Shown here piece after piece: positions 16,233 to 25,466 of a stretch of 64,000 bases of DNA. The notes beneath the pieces are model-generated. The model did no database searches, was not told the DNA's origin, and was given only the letters and a program-made list of their open reading frames with translations. The position numbers and the translations under genes are program-made. The stretch comes from Flavobacterium cheniae (GTDB taxonomy: Bacteria; Bacteroidota; Bacteroidia; Flavobacteriales; Flavobacteriaceae). The stretch covers positions 712,787-776,786 of the forward strand of contig NZ_SNZC01000002.1 in NCBI RefSeq assembly GCF_004363695.1, written 5' to 3'. How positions within the stretch are numbered: position 1 is the first letter of the stretch; each line of letters opens with the position of its first letter.

Positions 16233-18131
16233 ATGAGTGACGCTATACAACACGAATGTGGAATTGCATTACTACGATTAAAAAAACCGTTAGAATTTTA
16301 TAAAGAAAAATACGGAACCGCTTTCTATGGTGTACAAAAAATGTACTTACTTATGGAGAAGCAACACAACCGCGGTCAAGACGGAGCTGGATTAGCGAGT
16401 ATTAAATTGGATGTAAATCCAGGAGAAAGATACATCAGCCGTATTCGTTCAAACGACCCGCAACCTATTAAGGATATCTTCGCTCAAATTAACGACAGAA
16501 TTAGTCGCGAGTTAGAAGAACATCCAGAATACCAAGACAATGTTGCACTTCAAAAACAAAATATTCCGTATTTGGGAGAAGTGTTTTTAGGTCACGTTCG
16601 TTATGGAACTTTCGGTAAAAATAGCATCGAAAGTGTTCACCCATTTTTACGTCAAAACAATTGGATGCACCGAAATTTAATTGTTGCGGGAAATTTCAAT
16701 ATGACAAATGTAAAGGAGTTGTTCCAAAACTTAATTGACTTAGGACAACATCCAAAACAAATGGCCGATACCGTTACCGTAATGGAAAAAATCGGACATT
16801 TCTTAGATGATGAGGTTACCGAATTATACAAACAATGCAAATTAGAAGGTTTTTCTAAACAAGAAGCTTCACCAATTATTGGCGAACGATTAAATGTACA
16901 ACGCATTTTAGAACGTGCTTCTCGTAATTTCGATGGAGGTTATGCAATGGCTGGACTTTTTGGTCATGGCGATTCGTTTGTTTTGCGCGATCCTGCCGGA
17001 ATTCGTCCTGCGTATTTCTACGAAGATGATGAAATTGTGGTAGTCGCTTCAGAACGTCCGGTAATTCAAACGGTTTTCAATGTACCTTTCGAAAAAGTGC
17101 AAGAATTAACTCCAGGAAGTGCTATCATCATCAAGAAAAACGGAAATGTTTCTATTCAGGAAGTAAGAACACCATTAATCAAAAAAGCATGTTCGTTTGA
17201 ACGCATTTATTTTTCTCGCGGAAGCGATGCCGAAATCTACAGAGAACGTAAAGAATTGGGAAAATTAATCTTTCCAAGTGTTCTAAAAGCAATTGATAAC
17301 GATACCGATAATACCGTTTTCTCGTTTATTCCAAATACTGCAGAAACTTCTTTTTACGGAATGTCAGAAGCGGCTCAAGATTTCTTAAATCAGAGAAAAG
17401 CCAAAATGATTATCGAGCAAAAAGATACGCTGACTGAAGACACCTTAAAAGAATTGCTTTCAGTAAAAATCAGAACGGAAAAAATCGCGATTAAAGATGC
17501 GAAACTAAGAACATTTATCACTGAAGATAGTAGTCGCGATGATTTAGTAGCACACGTTTATGATGTAACGTATGGTGTGGTAAAACCAACCGATAATTTG
17601 GTAATTATTGATGATAGTATTGTGCGAGGAACTACTTTAAAACAAAGTATCATTAAAATGATGGATCGTTTGCATCCAAAGAAAATTGTAGTTGTTTCAT
17701 CGGCTCCTCAAATTCGTTACCCAGATTGTTACGGAATTGATATGGCGAAATTAGAAGGTTTAGTGGCTTTCAGAGCAGCTTTAGATTTATTAAAAGAACG
17801 CAATTTATATCATATAGTAGAAGAAGTATATCAAAAATCGAAAGCACAAGAAGATTTTAGTGATGCTGATGTAGTGAATTATGTAAAAGAAATTTATGCG
17901 CCATTCACTGATCAAGAAATTTCTGATAAAATTGCCGAAATGCTTACGCCAGAAGACACAAAAGCAGCAGTAAAAATCATTTACCAAACGGTGGAAGATT
18001 TGCATAAAGCTTGTCCGAAAAACTTAGGAGATTGGTATTTCACAGGAGATTATCCAACAGATGGAGGAAATCGTGTAGTAAATCGTGCATTCATGAATTT
18101 TTATGAAGGAAAAGATGCTCGAGCTTATTAA
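16233..18131 (+). CDS. purF: Amidophosphoribosyltransferase, long Bacteroidota form
   Basis: First committed step of purine synthesis: PRPP plus glutamine gives phosphoribosylamine. The N-terminal glutaminase nucleophile is Cys9 after a short propeptide (MSDAIQHE). The motifs NRGQDGAGLAS, LGHVRYGTFG, NFDGGYAMAGL and RDPAGIRPAY follow. The PRPP-binding loop VIIDDSIVRGTTL is in the C-terminal phosphoribosyltransferase domain. At 632 residues it is about 125 longer than E. coli PurF, with extra segments near residues 60-110, 170-215 and 370-430 and a C-terminal extension; I believe this long form is normal in flavobacteria. No terminator follows before the tandem RNA-like units at 18135, whose first hairpin may end this transcript. 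Confidence 0.9.
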   Translation: MSDAIQHECGIALLRLKKPLEFYKEKYGTAFYGVQKMYLLMEKQHNRGQDGAGLASIKLDVNPGERYISRIRSNDPQPIKDIFAQINDRISRELEEHPEYQDNVALQKQNIPYLGEVFLGHVRYGTFGKNSIESVHPFLRQNNWMHRNLIVAGNFNMTNVKELFQNLIDLGQHPKQMADTVTVMEKIGHFLDDEVTELYKQCKLEGFSKQEASPIIGERLNVQRILERASRNFDGGYAMAGLFGHGDSFVLRDPAGIRPAYFYEDDEIVVVASERPVIQTVFNVPFEKVQELTPGSAIIIKKNGNVSIQEVRTPLIKKACSFERIYFSRGSDAEIYRERKELGKLIFPSVLKAIDNDTDNTVFSFIPNTAETSFYGMSEAAQDFLNQRKAKMIIEQKDTLTEDTLKELLSVKIRTEKIAIKDAKLRTFITEDSSRDDLVAHVYDVTYGVVKPTDNLVIIDDSIVRGTTLKQSIIKMMDRLHPKKIVVVSSAPQIRYPDCYGIDMAKLEGLVAFRAALDLLKERNLYHIVEEVYQKSKAQEDFSDADVVNYVKEIYAPFTDQEISDKIAEMLTPEDTKAAVKIIYQTVEDLHKACPKNLGDWYFTGDYPTDGGNRVVNRAFMNFYEGKDARAY

Positions 18132-18134
18132 AAT

Positions 18135-18286
18135 ATGCGTTTCATCGACTTTTTATTTCGTTTAACAATTTTTTTATAGTAATACAAAATCTCACCATAC
18201 TTTAGCTCTACCAGAAAATTAGTAGGTTAAGTTTTATGGTAGATTTGGGGCAAAAAGGGTACGCAATGCGTGCCTTTTTTTTTGCC
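18135..18286 (+). ncRNA. Putative structured small RNA, tandem copy 1
   Basis: First of three direct repeats in the 632-base gap between purF and sodA. The 3' half has a long hairpin: TCTACCA (18207-18213) pairs with TGGTAGA (18237-18243), and inside it AAAATT pairs with AGTTTT around the loop AGTAGGTTA. After TTTGGGG comes a terminator hairpin (18251-18286) with arms GGTACGC-type and GCGTGCC and nine T. A TACTTTAG element (18198-18205), one base off TAnnTTTG, precedes the hairpin. The 5' half has a T-rich conserved stretch beginning TTTCATCGACTTTTT. It could alternatively be purF 3' UTR. Copies 2 and 3 support an RNA-level role. Confidence 0.6.
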
Positions 18287-18331
18287 AAAAAAGTAAGTTT
18301 TAACTAAAATAAGGGTGTTATTTTATGTAAA

Positions 18332-18485
18332 AATTGCATTTCATCGACTTTTTAATTCGTTTAACAATTTTTTTATGCAAGCATAGTATCTTATACTACT
18401 TTAGCTCTACCAGAAAATTAGTAGGTTAAGTTTTATGGTAGATTTGGGGCAAAAAGGGTACGCAATGCGTGCCTTTTTTTTTGCC
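18332..18485 (+). ncRNA. Putative structured small RNA, tandem copy 2
   Basis: Second unit, 199 bases downstream of copy 1 measured at the shared CTACCAG. From TACTTTAG (18397-18404) through the terminator it is base-for-base the same as copy 1. In the 5' half it differs and contains TTGCAT and ATGCAAGCAT, which could pair and are also present in copy 3 but not in copy 1. The terminator hairpin is at 18450-18485. The spacer before copy 3 is AT-rich and unconserved. Confidence 0.6.
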
Positions 18486-18541
18486 CAAAAACTTAGAGAT
18501 TTGTTATAAAAAATTAAAAAAATAACTGTTTTGTTTTTTTA

Positions 18542-18695
18542 AATTGCATTTCGTCGAGTTTTTGTGTTATTCAACAATTTTTTTATGCAAGCATTTTATC
18601 TTGTACTACTTTAGCCCTACCAGAAAATTAGTAGGTTAAGTTTTATGGTAGATTTGGGGCAAAAAGGGTGAAAGCAATTTCACCTTTTTTATTTT
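18542..18695 (+). ncRNA. Putative structured small RNA, tandem copy 3
   Basis: Third unit, 210 bases after copy 2. The central hairpin sequence is the same except for one T to C change (GCCCTACCA). The terminator keeps its place but has entirely different arms, GGTGAAA and TTTCACC around GCAA, so pairing is kept while sequence changes. The 5' half differs at scattered sites (TTTCGTCGAGTTTTT). The unit ends 15 bases before the strong bidirectional terminator of sodA. Confidence 0.6.
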
Positions 18696-18710
18696 AATAA
18701 ACTTGGTAAC

Positions 18711-18745
18711 AAAAAAGGCGAGGATTAAAAATCCTCGCCTTTTTT
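18711..18745. terminator. Bidirectional terminator at the sodA 3' end
   Basis: AAAAAAGGCGAGGATT and AATCCTCGCCTTTTTT form a 16-bp perfect stem with a three-to-four base loop. It closes sodA on the minus strand and shields it from the RNA-like array. Confidence 0.92.
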
Positions 18746-18763
18746 AATTTTATTTATTCTGAA

Positions 18764-19369
18764 TTATTTCGCTGCAGCAAAACGTTTTGCTACTTCTGTC
18801 CAGTTAATTACATTAAAGAAAGCTTCCATATAATCAGGACGTCTGTTTTGATAATGTAAATAATAAGCGTGTTCCCAAACATCCATTCCTAAGATTGGTT
18901 GTCCACCACAAGCAACACCTGGCATAATTGGGTTGTCTTGGTTTGGAGTAGAACAAACTTCTAATTTTCCGTCTTTCACACATAACCAAGCCCATCCTGA
19001 ACCAAAACGAGTAGCTCCCGCTTTAGAAAATTCTGCTTTAAAAGCATCAAATGAACCAAACGCAGCATCAATAGCATTAGCTAAATCACCTGTTGGTAAT
19101 CCACCACCATTTGGCGACATAATTTCCCAAAACATTGTGTGATTATAATGTCCACCACCATTGTTACGAACTGCCATATTGTTCATATCTAAATTCTTCA
19201 TTAAATCTTCAATAGATTTTCCTTCTAAATCTGTTCCGGCAATTGCAGCGTTTAAGTTAGTAACGTAAGCATTATGGTGCTTAGAATGGTGAATTTCCAT
19301 TGTTCTTGCATCAATATGTGGTTCTAATGCATCGTATGCATAAGGTAATTGTGGTAATTCAAAAGCCAT
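18764..19369 (-). CDS. sodA: Superoxide dismutase, Mn type
   Basis: Converts superoxide to oxygen and peroxide. The 201 residues begin [19 protein letters not shown], the typical start, with His27 in [20 protein letters not shown] and [15 protein letters not shown] provide the other metal ligands. The glycines in GGGHYNH and the Gln in NQDNP are the positions usual for Mn enzymes, whereas Fe enzymes place Gln nearer the second His; cambialistic use is still possible. There is no signal peptide, so it is cytosolic. It has its own promoter at 19403-19432 and terminator at 18711-18745. Confidence 0.95.
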   Translation of the reverse strand: MAFELPQLPYAYDALEPHIDARTMEIHHSKHHNAYVTNLNAAIAGTDLEGKSIEDLMKNLDMNNMAVRNNGGGHYNHTMFWEIMSPNGGGLPTGDLANAIDAAFGSFDAFKAEFSKAGATRFGSGWAWLCVKDGKLEVCSTPNQDNPIMPGVACGGQPILGMDVWEHAYYLHYQNRRPDYMEAFFNVINWTEVAKRFAAAK

Positions 19370-19402
19370 AATATTTTATTTTTAGATTAGTAATATTTTC
19401 AC

Positions 19403-19432
19403 CAAATTTACAAATTAAACTTCGGAATCAAA
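19403..19432 (-). promoter_or_regulatory. sodA promoter (-33 TTTG, -7 TAAATTTG)
   Basis: On the minus strand a TTTG (19432-19429) and TAAATTTG (19410-19403) lie 18 bases apart, close to the Bacteroidota consensus. The -7 box is 33 bases before the ATG. Confidence 0.7.
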
Positions 19433-19476
19433 AATAGATAGTTTCTATACCACTATTATTAAGATAAATATAACAT

Positions 19477-22400
19477 TTGAACACAACTGCTTTCACCATA
19501 TACGACGCTTCGGCTGGCTCTGGAAAAACCTATACGCTAACGAAAGAATATTTAAAAATTCTTTTCTTGGCTTCGAATGATGATGCCTACCGAAAAATTT
19601 TGGCCATTACGTTTACCAACAAAGCGGTAGAAGAAATGAAAAGCCGAATTGTTTCCAGTTTGTACGAGTTTTCCATTGATACCACTTCCGATAAAGCGAT
19701 GGAATTGCTAAAAGATGTTTCGGCTGAAACTAAATTGAGCATTGCCACTTTAAAAGATAAATCGAAAGCCATAATCAAAAATATCATTCATAATTATGCG
19801 GCATTTGATATTTCTACGATTGATAAATTCACGCATAAAGTTATCCGAACATTTGCTCAAGATTTGAATTTGCCACCGAATTTTGAAGTTTCGTTGGAAA
19901 CCGATTCACTTTTACAAGAAGCCATCGATTTAGTCATTTCTAAAGCTGGTGATGATGTAAATTTGACCAAATTGCTAATCGAATTTTCAAAAGAAAAAAC
20001 CGACGACGATAAAAACTGGGACATTTCGGCCGAATTATTAAAGGTTGCCCAATTGATTACCAACGAAAACAATTCGGAAGAAATCAAAGAAATGTCCGAT
20101 AAGAGTTTGGATGATTTTGGTGTAATCAAAAAGAAATTGCAGGAGGAAATTAAAGAGTTAAAATCGGAATGTAAAGCTATTGCTAAAACTGTTTTGGATA
20201 AAATAGATACGAATGGCGTTTCTCGAAAATCATTTTACCGAAGTTTAGTTCCTAATTTCTTAGAGAAAATCGTTGATGATAAAATCGCGATTAATGAAAC
20301 CGTAATTAAATATTTAGATGGTTCAGAAAGTGGTTATTCTAAAACTGTTCCACAATCTGATAAAGATTTTATTGATGAAAATTCTTCCGAAATTTTAACT
20401 TCGGTTATTGGAATCAATGAAAAAGCAGGAAAAATTTCAATGTATGAAGCTTTTCTACAAAATCTAAACCCATTGTCGTTACTAAATACGATTTATCAAG
20501 AATTCAAACAAATTCAAGAAGAGCAAAATTTAGTTTCGATTTCCGATTTCAATAAAATCATTCACAACGAAATTCAAAATCAGCCAGCGCCTTTTATTTA
20601 TGAGCGTTTGGGTGAAAAATACCGTCATTATTTCATCGATGAATTTCAAGACACTTCGGTAATGCAATGGCAAAATTTAATTCCGCTAATTGATAATGCG
20701 CTTTCTGGTCAAGACGATTTTGGTCAACAAGGAACATTAATGTTGGTTGGCGATCCAAAACAAGCCATTTACCGTTGGCGCGGTGGAAAAGCCGAACAAT
20801 TTATCGATTTAGCAAAAGAAGACAAAAAGTATAATCCGTTTTCTAATAAAGACAAAGAAACGCTTCGTTTGGGAACCAATTATCGTAGTTTTAGCGAAGT
20901 AATTCAGTTTAATAATGCGTTTTTCAAGCAATTATCAGATAAATTTGAAAATTCAGATTATAAAAATTTATACGAAAACCTTTCGCACCAGGAAATCAAT
21001 TCTAAAAACGGAGGTTATGTGAATTTGTCGTTTATCGAAGTGCCAGAAGACGAAACTGATGTCGAAGGTTTTGATTCAGACAACGATTCGATTTCGGTAA
21101 AAGATAAATTTTACTTGAATCAAACCATAAGAACGATTGAAAAATGTATCGCAAACGGATTTGAATATAAAGATATCGTGTTGCTTACGCGAACAAAAGC
21201 ACCTGGAATTAAGTTGGCGAATTTCTTAACCGAAAACAGCGTTCCGATTTTATCTTCGGAAACTTTATTAATTCAAAATGCGACTGAAGTGAAGTTGTTG
21301 ATTGCGCTGCTTCGTTATTTGAAAAACCCAAAAGATGATGAATCGAAAGTCTATTTCTTGTATTTCATTGCGAAATATTTGCAATCAGAAGTAGCAATTC
21401 ATGATTTTATTTTGACTGCAAAAGATAAAATTTCGGAAGAATTAGAAACGTTTTTGAAAACCATCGGAATTGATATTTCGTTCAAAAATTGCAAGAAAAA
21501 ATCGTTGTATGAAGCGGTTGAAATTTTAATAGCGACGTTTTTAAATGATAAAGTGAATACTTCTTATTTGCAATATTTCTTAGATTTAGTTTTAGAGAAT
21601 GACGTAAAAGTACAATCTAGCATTGCTGATTTCTTGGAGTATTGGGACAAAATTGGCTACCAAAAAAGTATTCCGTCACCAGAAGGAACCAATGCCGTTC
21701 GTATCATGACGATTCATAAATCAAAAGGTTTGGAATTTCCTGTTGTGATTTTTCCGTTTGCCGAAGAAGATTTTTCGAGAAAAATTAAAGATAAACTTTG
21801 GATTCCGTTAGAAGATTCGAATATTGATTTGCCAAAAGCGTTAATCAATAACAGAAAAGAAGTCGAAAGTTACGGAAACGAAGCAAAAACCATTTTTCAA
21901 ACCAAAAACCAAGAAGAAGTTTTAGATACGATTAACGTTTTATATGTTGCATTAACGAGAGCTGAAGAACAATTGTATGTGATTTCGAATAAACTTACAA
22001 CCAAAAAAGGCGATTTGGTTACCAATAATTTATCGTATTATTTTATAGAGTTTTTACAGAATTCAGGCAAATACGTAGATACAAAATTGGAATACGAATT
22101 CGGAAATCCAACCCGAATTTCAACCAACAAAGCACACGAAGGTAAAAACAATCAAATTGGTGTTGTAACGCATAAATTAAATCCAAAAAACATCAAAATT
22201 GCACAACGCGAAGCTTTAATGTGGGGAACCATTCAGCAAGATGCAATTAATTTTGGGAATATTTTGCATGAAATCATGGCGTTTATTCATACGAAAGACG
22301 ATGTGGATTTGGCCATTCAAAAAGCAACAGAATTAGGATTGATTACGTTTTCTCAACAAGAAGTTTTCAAAGAAACGATTCAAAACATTGTTAATCATTC

Positions 22401-22665
22401 GGAATTAAAAGAATATTTTGAACCTGAAGCCAAAGTGTTTAATGAGCAAAATATCATTAAAAAAGCCACAAAAAACAGTAAGCCCGATAGAGTTGTAATT
22501 AAAGATAATGTTGCGTATTTATTAGATTATAAAACAGGAGAAAAACACAACAAACACAAAGCGCAATTAGAAGAATATGAATTGGCTTTACAAGAAATGA
22601 ATTATACCGTTGCAAAAAAAGCACTCATATATATAGGAGAAAGTATAGAAATAGTAACTTTGTAA
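19477..22665 (+). CDS. UvrD-type helicase-nuclease, AddA/RecB-like
   Basis: Large subunit of a double-strand-break end-processing helicase-nuclease, 1062 residues. Superfamily I motifs run in order: Walker A ASAGSGKTYTLT (Lys17), ITFTNKAVEEMK, YFIDEFQDTS, MLVGDPKQAIYRWRGG, LGTNYRSF, IMTIHKSKGLEFPVV and VLYVALTRAEEQLYV. The C-terminal nuclease carries LLDYKTGEKHNKHKAQLEEYELAL (Asp near 1017), the PD-(D/E)xK core of AddA/RecB. The start is a TTG at 19477 immediately before the Walker A strand; no ATG is suitable. The probable AddB-like partner is at 25467, separated by kbl and an ompA-family gene. Confidence 0.9.
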   Translation: MNTTAFTIYDASAGSGKTYTLTKEYLKILFLASNDDAYRKILAITFTNKAVEEMKSRIVSSLYEFSIDTTSDKAMELLKDVSAETKLSIATLKDKSKAIIKNIIHNYAAFDISTIDKFTHKVIRTFAQDLNLPPNFEVSLETDSLLQEAIDLVISKAGDDVNLTKLLIEFSKEKTDDDKNWDISAELLKVAQLITNENNSEEIKEMSDKSLDDFGVIKKKLQEEIKELKSECKAIAKTVLDKIDTNGVSRKSFYRSLVPNFLEKIVDDKIAINETVIKYLDGSESGYSKTVPQSDKDFIDENSSEILTSVIGINEKAGKISMYEAFLQNLNPLSLLNTIYQEFKQIQEEQNLVSISDFNKIIHNEIQNQPAPFIYERLGEKYRHYFIDEFQDTSVMQWQNLIPLIDNALSGQDDFGQQGTLMLVGDPKQAIYRWRGGKAEQFIDLAKEDKKYNPFSNKDKETLRLGTNYRSFSEVIQFNNAFFKQLSDKFENSDYKNLYENLSHQEINSKNGGYVNLSFIEVPEDETDVEGFDSDNDSISVKDKFYLNQTIRTIEKCIANGFEYKDIVLLTRTKAPGIKLANFLTENSVPILSSETLLIQNATEVKLLIALLRYLKNPKDDESKVYFLYFIAKYLQSEVAIHDFILTAKDKISEELETFLKTIGIDISFKNCKKKSLYEAVEILIATFLNDKVNTSYLQYFLDLVLENDVKVQSSIADFLEYWDKIGYQKSIPSPEGTNAVRIMTIHKSKGLEFPVVIFPFAEEDFSRKIKDKLWIPLEDSNIDLPKALINNRKEVESYGNEAKTIFQTKNQEEVLDTINVLYVALTRAEEQLYVISNKLTTKKGDLVTNNLSYYFIEFLQNSGKYVDTKLEYEFGNPTRISTNKAHEGKNNQIGVVTHKLNPKNIKIAQREALMWGTIQQDAINFGNILHEIMAFIHTKDDVDLAIQKATELGLITFSQQEVFKETIQNIVNHSELKEYFEPEAKVFNEQNIIKKATKNSKPDRVVIKDNVAYLLDYKTGEKHNKHKAQLEEYELALQEMNYTVAKKALIYIGESIEIVTL

Positions 22666-22697
22666 CCATTAACACAACCATAAACGATTAATATATT

Positions 22698-23894
22698 ATG
22701 TACGGAAAAATCCAACAACACCTACAAAACGAATTAAATACCATTCAAGAAAACGGATTATTTAAAAAAGAACGTGTTATAACGTCACCACAAGGAGCAG
22801 AAATTACAATTTCAACTGGCGAAACGGTTTTGAATTTTTGTGCGAACAATTATTTAGGATTATCATCACATCCAGAAGTGGTTCAAGCGGCGAAAGATGC
22901 TTTAGATTCTCACGGTTTCGGAATGTCATCAGTACGTTTTATTTGCGGAACTCAAGATATCCACAAAGAATTAGAACAAAAAATCGCCAATTTCTACGGA
23001 ACAGAAGATACTATTTTATACGCAGCAGCTTTTGATGCTAACGGTGGAGTTTTTGAACCTTTATTAGGAGAAGAAGATTGTATTATTTCTGATAGTTTAA
23101 ATCATGCTTCTATTATTGATGGTGTTCGTTTGTGTAAAGCAGCACGTTACCGTTATGAAAATAATAACATGGAAGACTTAGAACAACAGTTAATCAAAGC
23201 AACTGAAGCAGGTCATCGCTTTAAATTAATTGTAACTGACGGCGTTTTTTCAATGGACGGATTAGTAGCGCCATTAGATAAAATTTGCGATTTAGCAGAT
23301 AAATATGACGCTTTAGTAATGGTTGATGAATGTCACGCTGCTGGTTTCATTGGAGCAACAGGAAAAGGAACATTGGAAGCTAAAGGCGTAATGGGAAGAG
23401 TAGATATCATTACAGGAACATTAGGTAAAGCTCTAGGTGGTGCAATGGGCGGTTATACAACGGCAAAAAAAGAAGTAATTGAAATTTTACGTCAACGTTC
23501 GCGTCCATATTTGTTTTCAAACTCGTTAGCACCATCTATTGTAGGAGCTTCATTAAAAGTTTTTGAACTATTAGAAAAAGATACCACACTTAGAGATAAA
23601 TTAGAGTGGAATACCAATTATTTTAAAGCTGGATTAAGAAAATCAGGTATAGATTTCATCGATGGAGACTCTGCAATTGTGCCAGTTATGCTATATGATG
23701 CTAAATTATCACAAATAATGGCAGAAGAACTGTTAAAAAAAGGAATCTATGTTATAGGGTTTTTCTTTCCGGTTGTTCCAAAGGATAAAGCGCGTATTCG
23801 CGTGCAATTATCGGCTGCGCATACACAAGCACATTTGGATAAAGCAATAGAAGCTTTCACGGAAGTTGCTAAAAATTTAGGAATAATCAAGTAA
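22698..23894 (+). CDS. kbl: Glycine C-acetyltransferase (2-amino-3-ketobutyrate CoA ligase)
   Basis: PLP enzyme of threonine breakdown that splits 2-amino-3-ketobutyrate with CoA to glycine and acetyl-CoA. The 398 residues match E. coli Kbl in length. Visible are [47 protein letters not shown] and the PLP-lysine motif [15 protein letters not shown]. Alpha-oxoamine synthases are similar, but the start and length favour Kbl. No threonine dehydrogenase gene is adjacent. It follows the helicase gene by 32 bases and may share its transcript. Confidence 0.93.
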   Translation: MYGKIQQHLQNELNTIQENGLFKKERVITSPQGAEITISTGETVLNFCANNYLGLSSHPEVVQAAKDALDSHGFGMSSVRFICGTQDIHKELEQKIANFYGTEDTILYAAAFDANGGVFEPLLGEEDCIISDSLNHASIIDGVRLCKAARYRYENNNMEDLEQQLIKATEAGHRFKLIVTDGVFSMDGLVAPLDKICDLADKYDALVMVDECHAAGFIGATGKGTLEAKGVMGRVDIITGTLGKALGGAMGGYTTAKKEVIEILRQRSRPYLFSNSLAPSIVGASLKVFELLEKDTTLRDKLEWNTNYFKAGLRKSGIDFIDGDSAIVPVMLYDAKLSQIMAEELLKKGIYVIGFFFPVVPKDKARIRVQLSAAHTQAHLDKAIEAFTEVAKNLGIIK

Positions 23895-23930
23895 AATCCG
23901 ACAAATAAGTAATTTTTTTTAACAAAACTT

Positions 23931-23959
23931 TTTGTAGTTAAAAAAAACGTATTACTTTT
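23931..23959 (+). promoter_or_regulatory. Promoter of the OmpA-family gene (-33 TTTG, -7 TACTTTTG)
   Basis: TTTG (23931-23934) and TACTTTTG (23952-23959) are 17 bases apart, near the consensus for the main Bacteroidota sigma factor. The ATG follows 41 bases later. Strong expression would be expected for a major porin. Confidence 0.7.
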
Positions 23960-23999
23960 GTTCCAATTATAACGCATTGTAATTAAATAAAAAACAAGT

Positions 24000-25403
24000 A
24001 TGAAACATCTTAACAAATTATTTGCTGCCGCTTTATTGTTTGCAGGTATGACAACTCAAGCGCAAGACAGCAACAACCCGTGGGCAATCTCTTTTGGTGC
24101 TAACGGAGTAGACACTAAAGTAAGTGCTGTTGGAAACGATAGTCCAAAATGGATCCAATTAGCTAACGCAAACGACAACTGGAATATCGTTCCTGCTGTT
24201 TCCTATGTTAATGTATCAAGATATGTAGGTGATGGTTTTTCTTTTGGATTAACTGGTTCGGTTAACAGAATTAATAAGTGGGTAGTAAGAGTACCTGGAA
24301 CTGAGTCAACTGATGTAGTTGTGAATCCTGGGGATTTAAATTATTTCGCTTTTGATGCTACTATTAAATATAGCTTCATGGAAATGTTAAAATCTAAATG
24401 GTTAGATCCATCTATCAACTTAGGTGGTGGTTATAACTTTTTTGGTGATGCATCTGCTGGAACTGTAAATGGTGGTTTAGGATTAACATTTTGGGTTACT
24501 GAAAATGTAGGTTTACAGTTACAATCTGTTTACAAACACTCATTTGATGATGACAGAGTTGCTGATCTTGATGTTCCAACACATATCCAACATTTCGCTG
24601 GTATAACTTTTAAATTTGGAGGTAAAGATACAGACGGTGACGGAATTTATGACAAAGATGATGCATGTCCTGAAGTTGCTGGTTTACCAGAATTCAAAGG
24701 ATGTCCTGATACAGATAAAGATGGTATCCAAGATTCAGAAGACGCTTGTCCAGAAGAAGTTGGAACTAAAGAATTAAACGGTTGTCCTGATAACGACGGT
24801 GACGGAATCATCAATTCAGAAGATGCTTGTCCAGAAGACAAAGGAACTAAAATGATGAACGGATGTCCAGATGCTGACGGTGACGGTGTTGCTGATAAAG
24901 ATGACAAATGTCCTACTGTAGCTGGTGCTAAAGATAACGCTGGTTGTCCATGGCCTGATACTGACGGTGACGGTGTTGCTGATAAAGATGACAAATGTCC
25001 AACTGTAGCTGGTACTGTTGCTAACAATGGTTGTCCAGAAGTTTCTGACGAAACAATGAAAAAATTAAATGATTACGGTAAAACTATCTTGTTTAACTCA
25101 GGTAAAGCTTCTTTCCAAAAACAAACAATGCCAGTTTTACAAGCAATGGCTGCTATCTTAAAAGAGTATCCTACTGCTAAGTTCTCATTAGAAGGACATA
25201 CAGATTCTGATGGTAAAGATGCAATGAACCAAAAATTATCTGAAGATAGAGCTGCTGCAGTTAAGAATTTCTTAATTGAGCAAGGTATCGATGCTTCAAG
25301 ATTATCTTCTAAAGGTTTTGGTGAGTCTATGCCAGTAGATTCTAACAAAACTTCTAAAGGTAAAGCTAACAACAGAAGAGTAGAAGTGAAATTAGTTAAA
25401 TAA
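24000..25403 (+). CDS. OmpA-family outer-membrane protein with thrombospondin type 3 repeats
   Basis: A 467-residue outer-membrane protein anchored to peptidoglycan. The signal peptide ends near AQ (residues 20-21). Residues about 22-205 form a beta-barrel-like domain. Five thrombospondin type 3 calcium-binding repeats follow (about 208-345), each with DxDxDGxxDxxDxCP and a GCP end. The C-terminal OmpA domain (about 350-467) has the peptidoglycan motif EGHTDSDG and the later NNRRVEVKL. Codon use is strongly biased, consistent with high expression. Repeats four and five are nearly identical in DNA as well as protein. It has its own promoter and terminator. Confidence 0.93.
   Translation: MKHLNKLFAAALLFAGMTTQAQDSNNPWAISFGANGVDTKVSAVGNDSPKWIQLANANDNWNIVPAVSYVNVSRYVGDGFSFGLTGSVNRINKWVVRVPGTESTDVVVNPGDLNYFAFDATIKYSFMEMLKSKWLDPSINLGGGYNFFGDASAGTVNGGLGLTFWVTENVGLQLQSVYKHSFDDDRVADLDVPTHIQHFAGITFKFGGKDTDGDGIYDKDDACPEVAGLPEFKGCPDTDKDGIQDSEDACPEEVGTKELNGCPDNDGDGIINSEDACPEDKGTKMMNGCPDADGDGVADKDDKCPTVAGAKDNAGCPWPDTDGDGVADKDDKCPTVAGTVANNGCPEVSDETMKKLNDYGKTILFNSGKASFQKQTMPVLQAMAAILKEYPTAKFSLEGHTDSDGKDAMNQKLSEDRAAAVKNFLIEQGIDASRLSSKGFGESMPVDSNKTSKGKANNRRVEVKLVK
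24873..25012 (+). repeat. Near-identical TSP3 repeat DNA inside the OmpA gene
   Basis: A stretch of about 50 bases coding for [17 protein letters not shown] occurs at about 24873-24924 and again at about 24960-25012 with a single difference near the end. The other repeats are more diverged. Confidence 0.8.
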
Positions 25404-25426
25404 TTTCTTTCAAAAATATTATAGGA

Positions 25427-25457
25427 AACGCCCCGATTTATCGGGGCGTTTTTTTAT
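25427..25457 (+). terminator. Intrinsic terminator after the OmpA gene
   Basis: AAACGCCCCGA and TCGGGGCGTTT form an 11-bp GC-rich stem with a TTTA loop and a seven-T tail, ending just before the AddB-like gene. Confidence 0.93.
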
Positions 25458-25466
25458 TTTTATAAA

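Noticed and set aside
18241..18248. TAGATTTG, an exact -7 consensus inside each RNA-like copy
   Set aside because: Transcription from it would meet the terminator within about 20 bases and it lies in a pairing arm; it is more likely chance in a conserved sequence, though a very short RNA is not excluded.
18236..18306. Micro-frame beginning MVDLGQKG in the RNA-like copies 1 and 2
   Set aside because: Copy 3 has a stop right after QKG, the codons coincide with the terminator hairpin, and the changes preserve pairing rather than reading frame.
18135..18695. Could the three repeats be a CRISPR array?
   Set aside because: Units are about 150 bases with no regular short repeat-spacer pattern and no cas genes nearby.
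24647..25027. Minus-strand 126-codon frame opposite the OmpA gene
   Set aside because: It arises from the repeated TSP3 codons on the other strand; its serine/proline repeats have no independent support.
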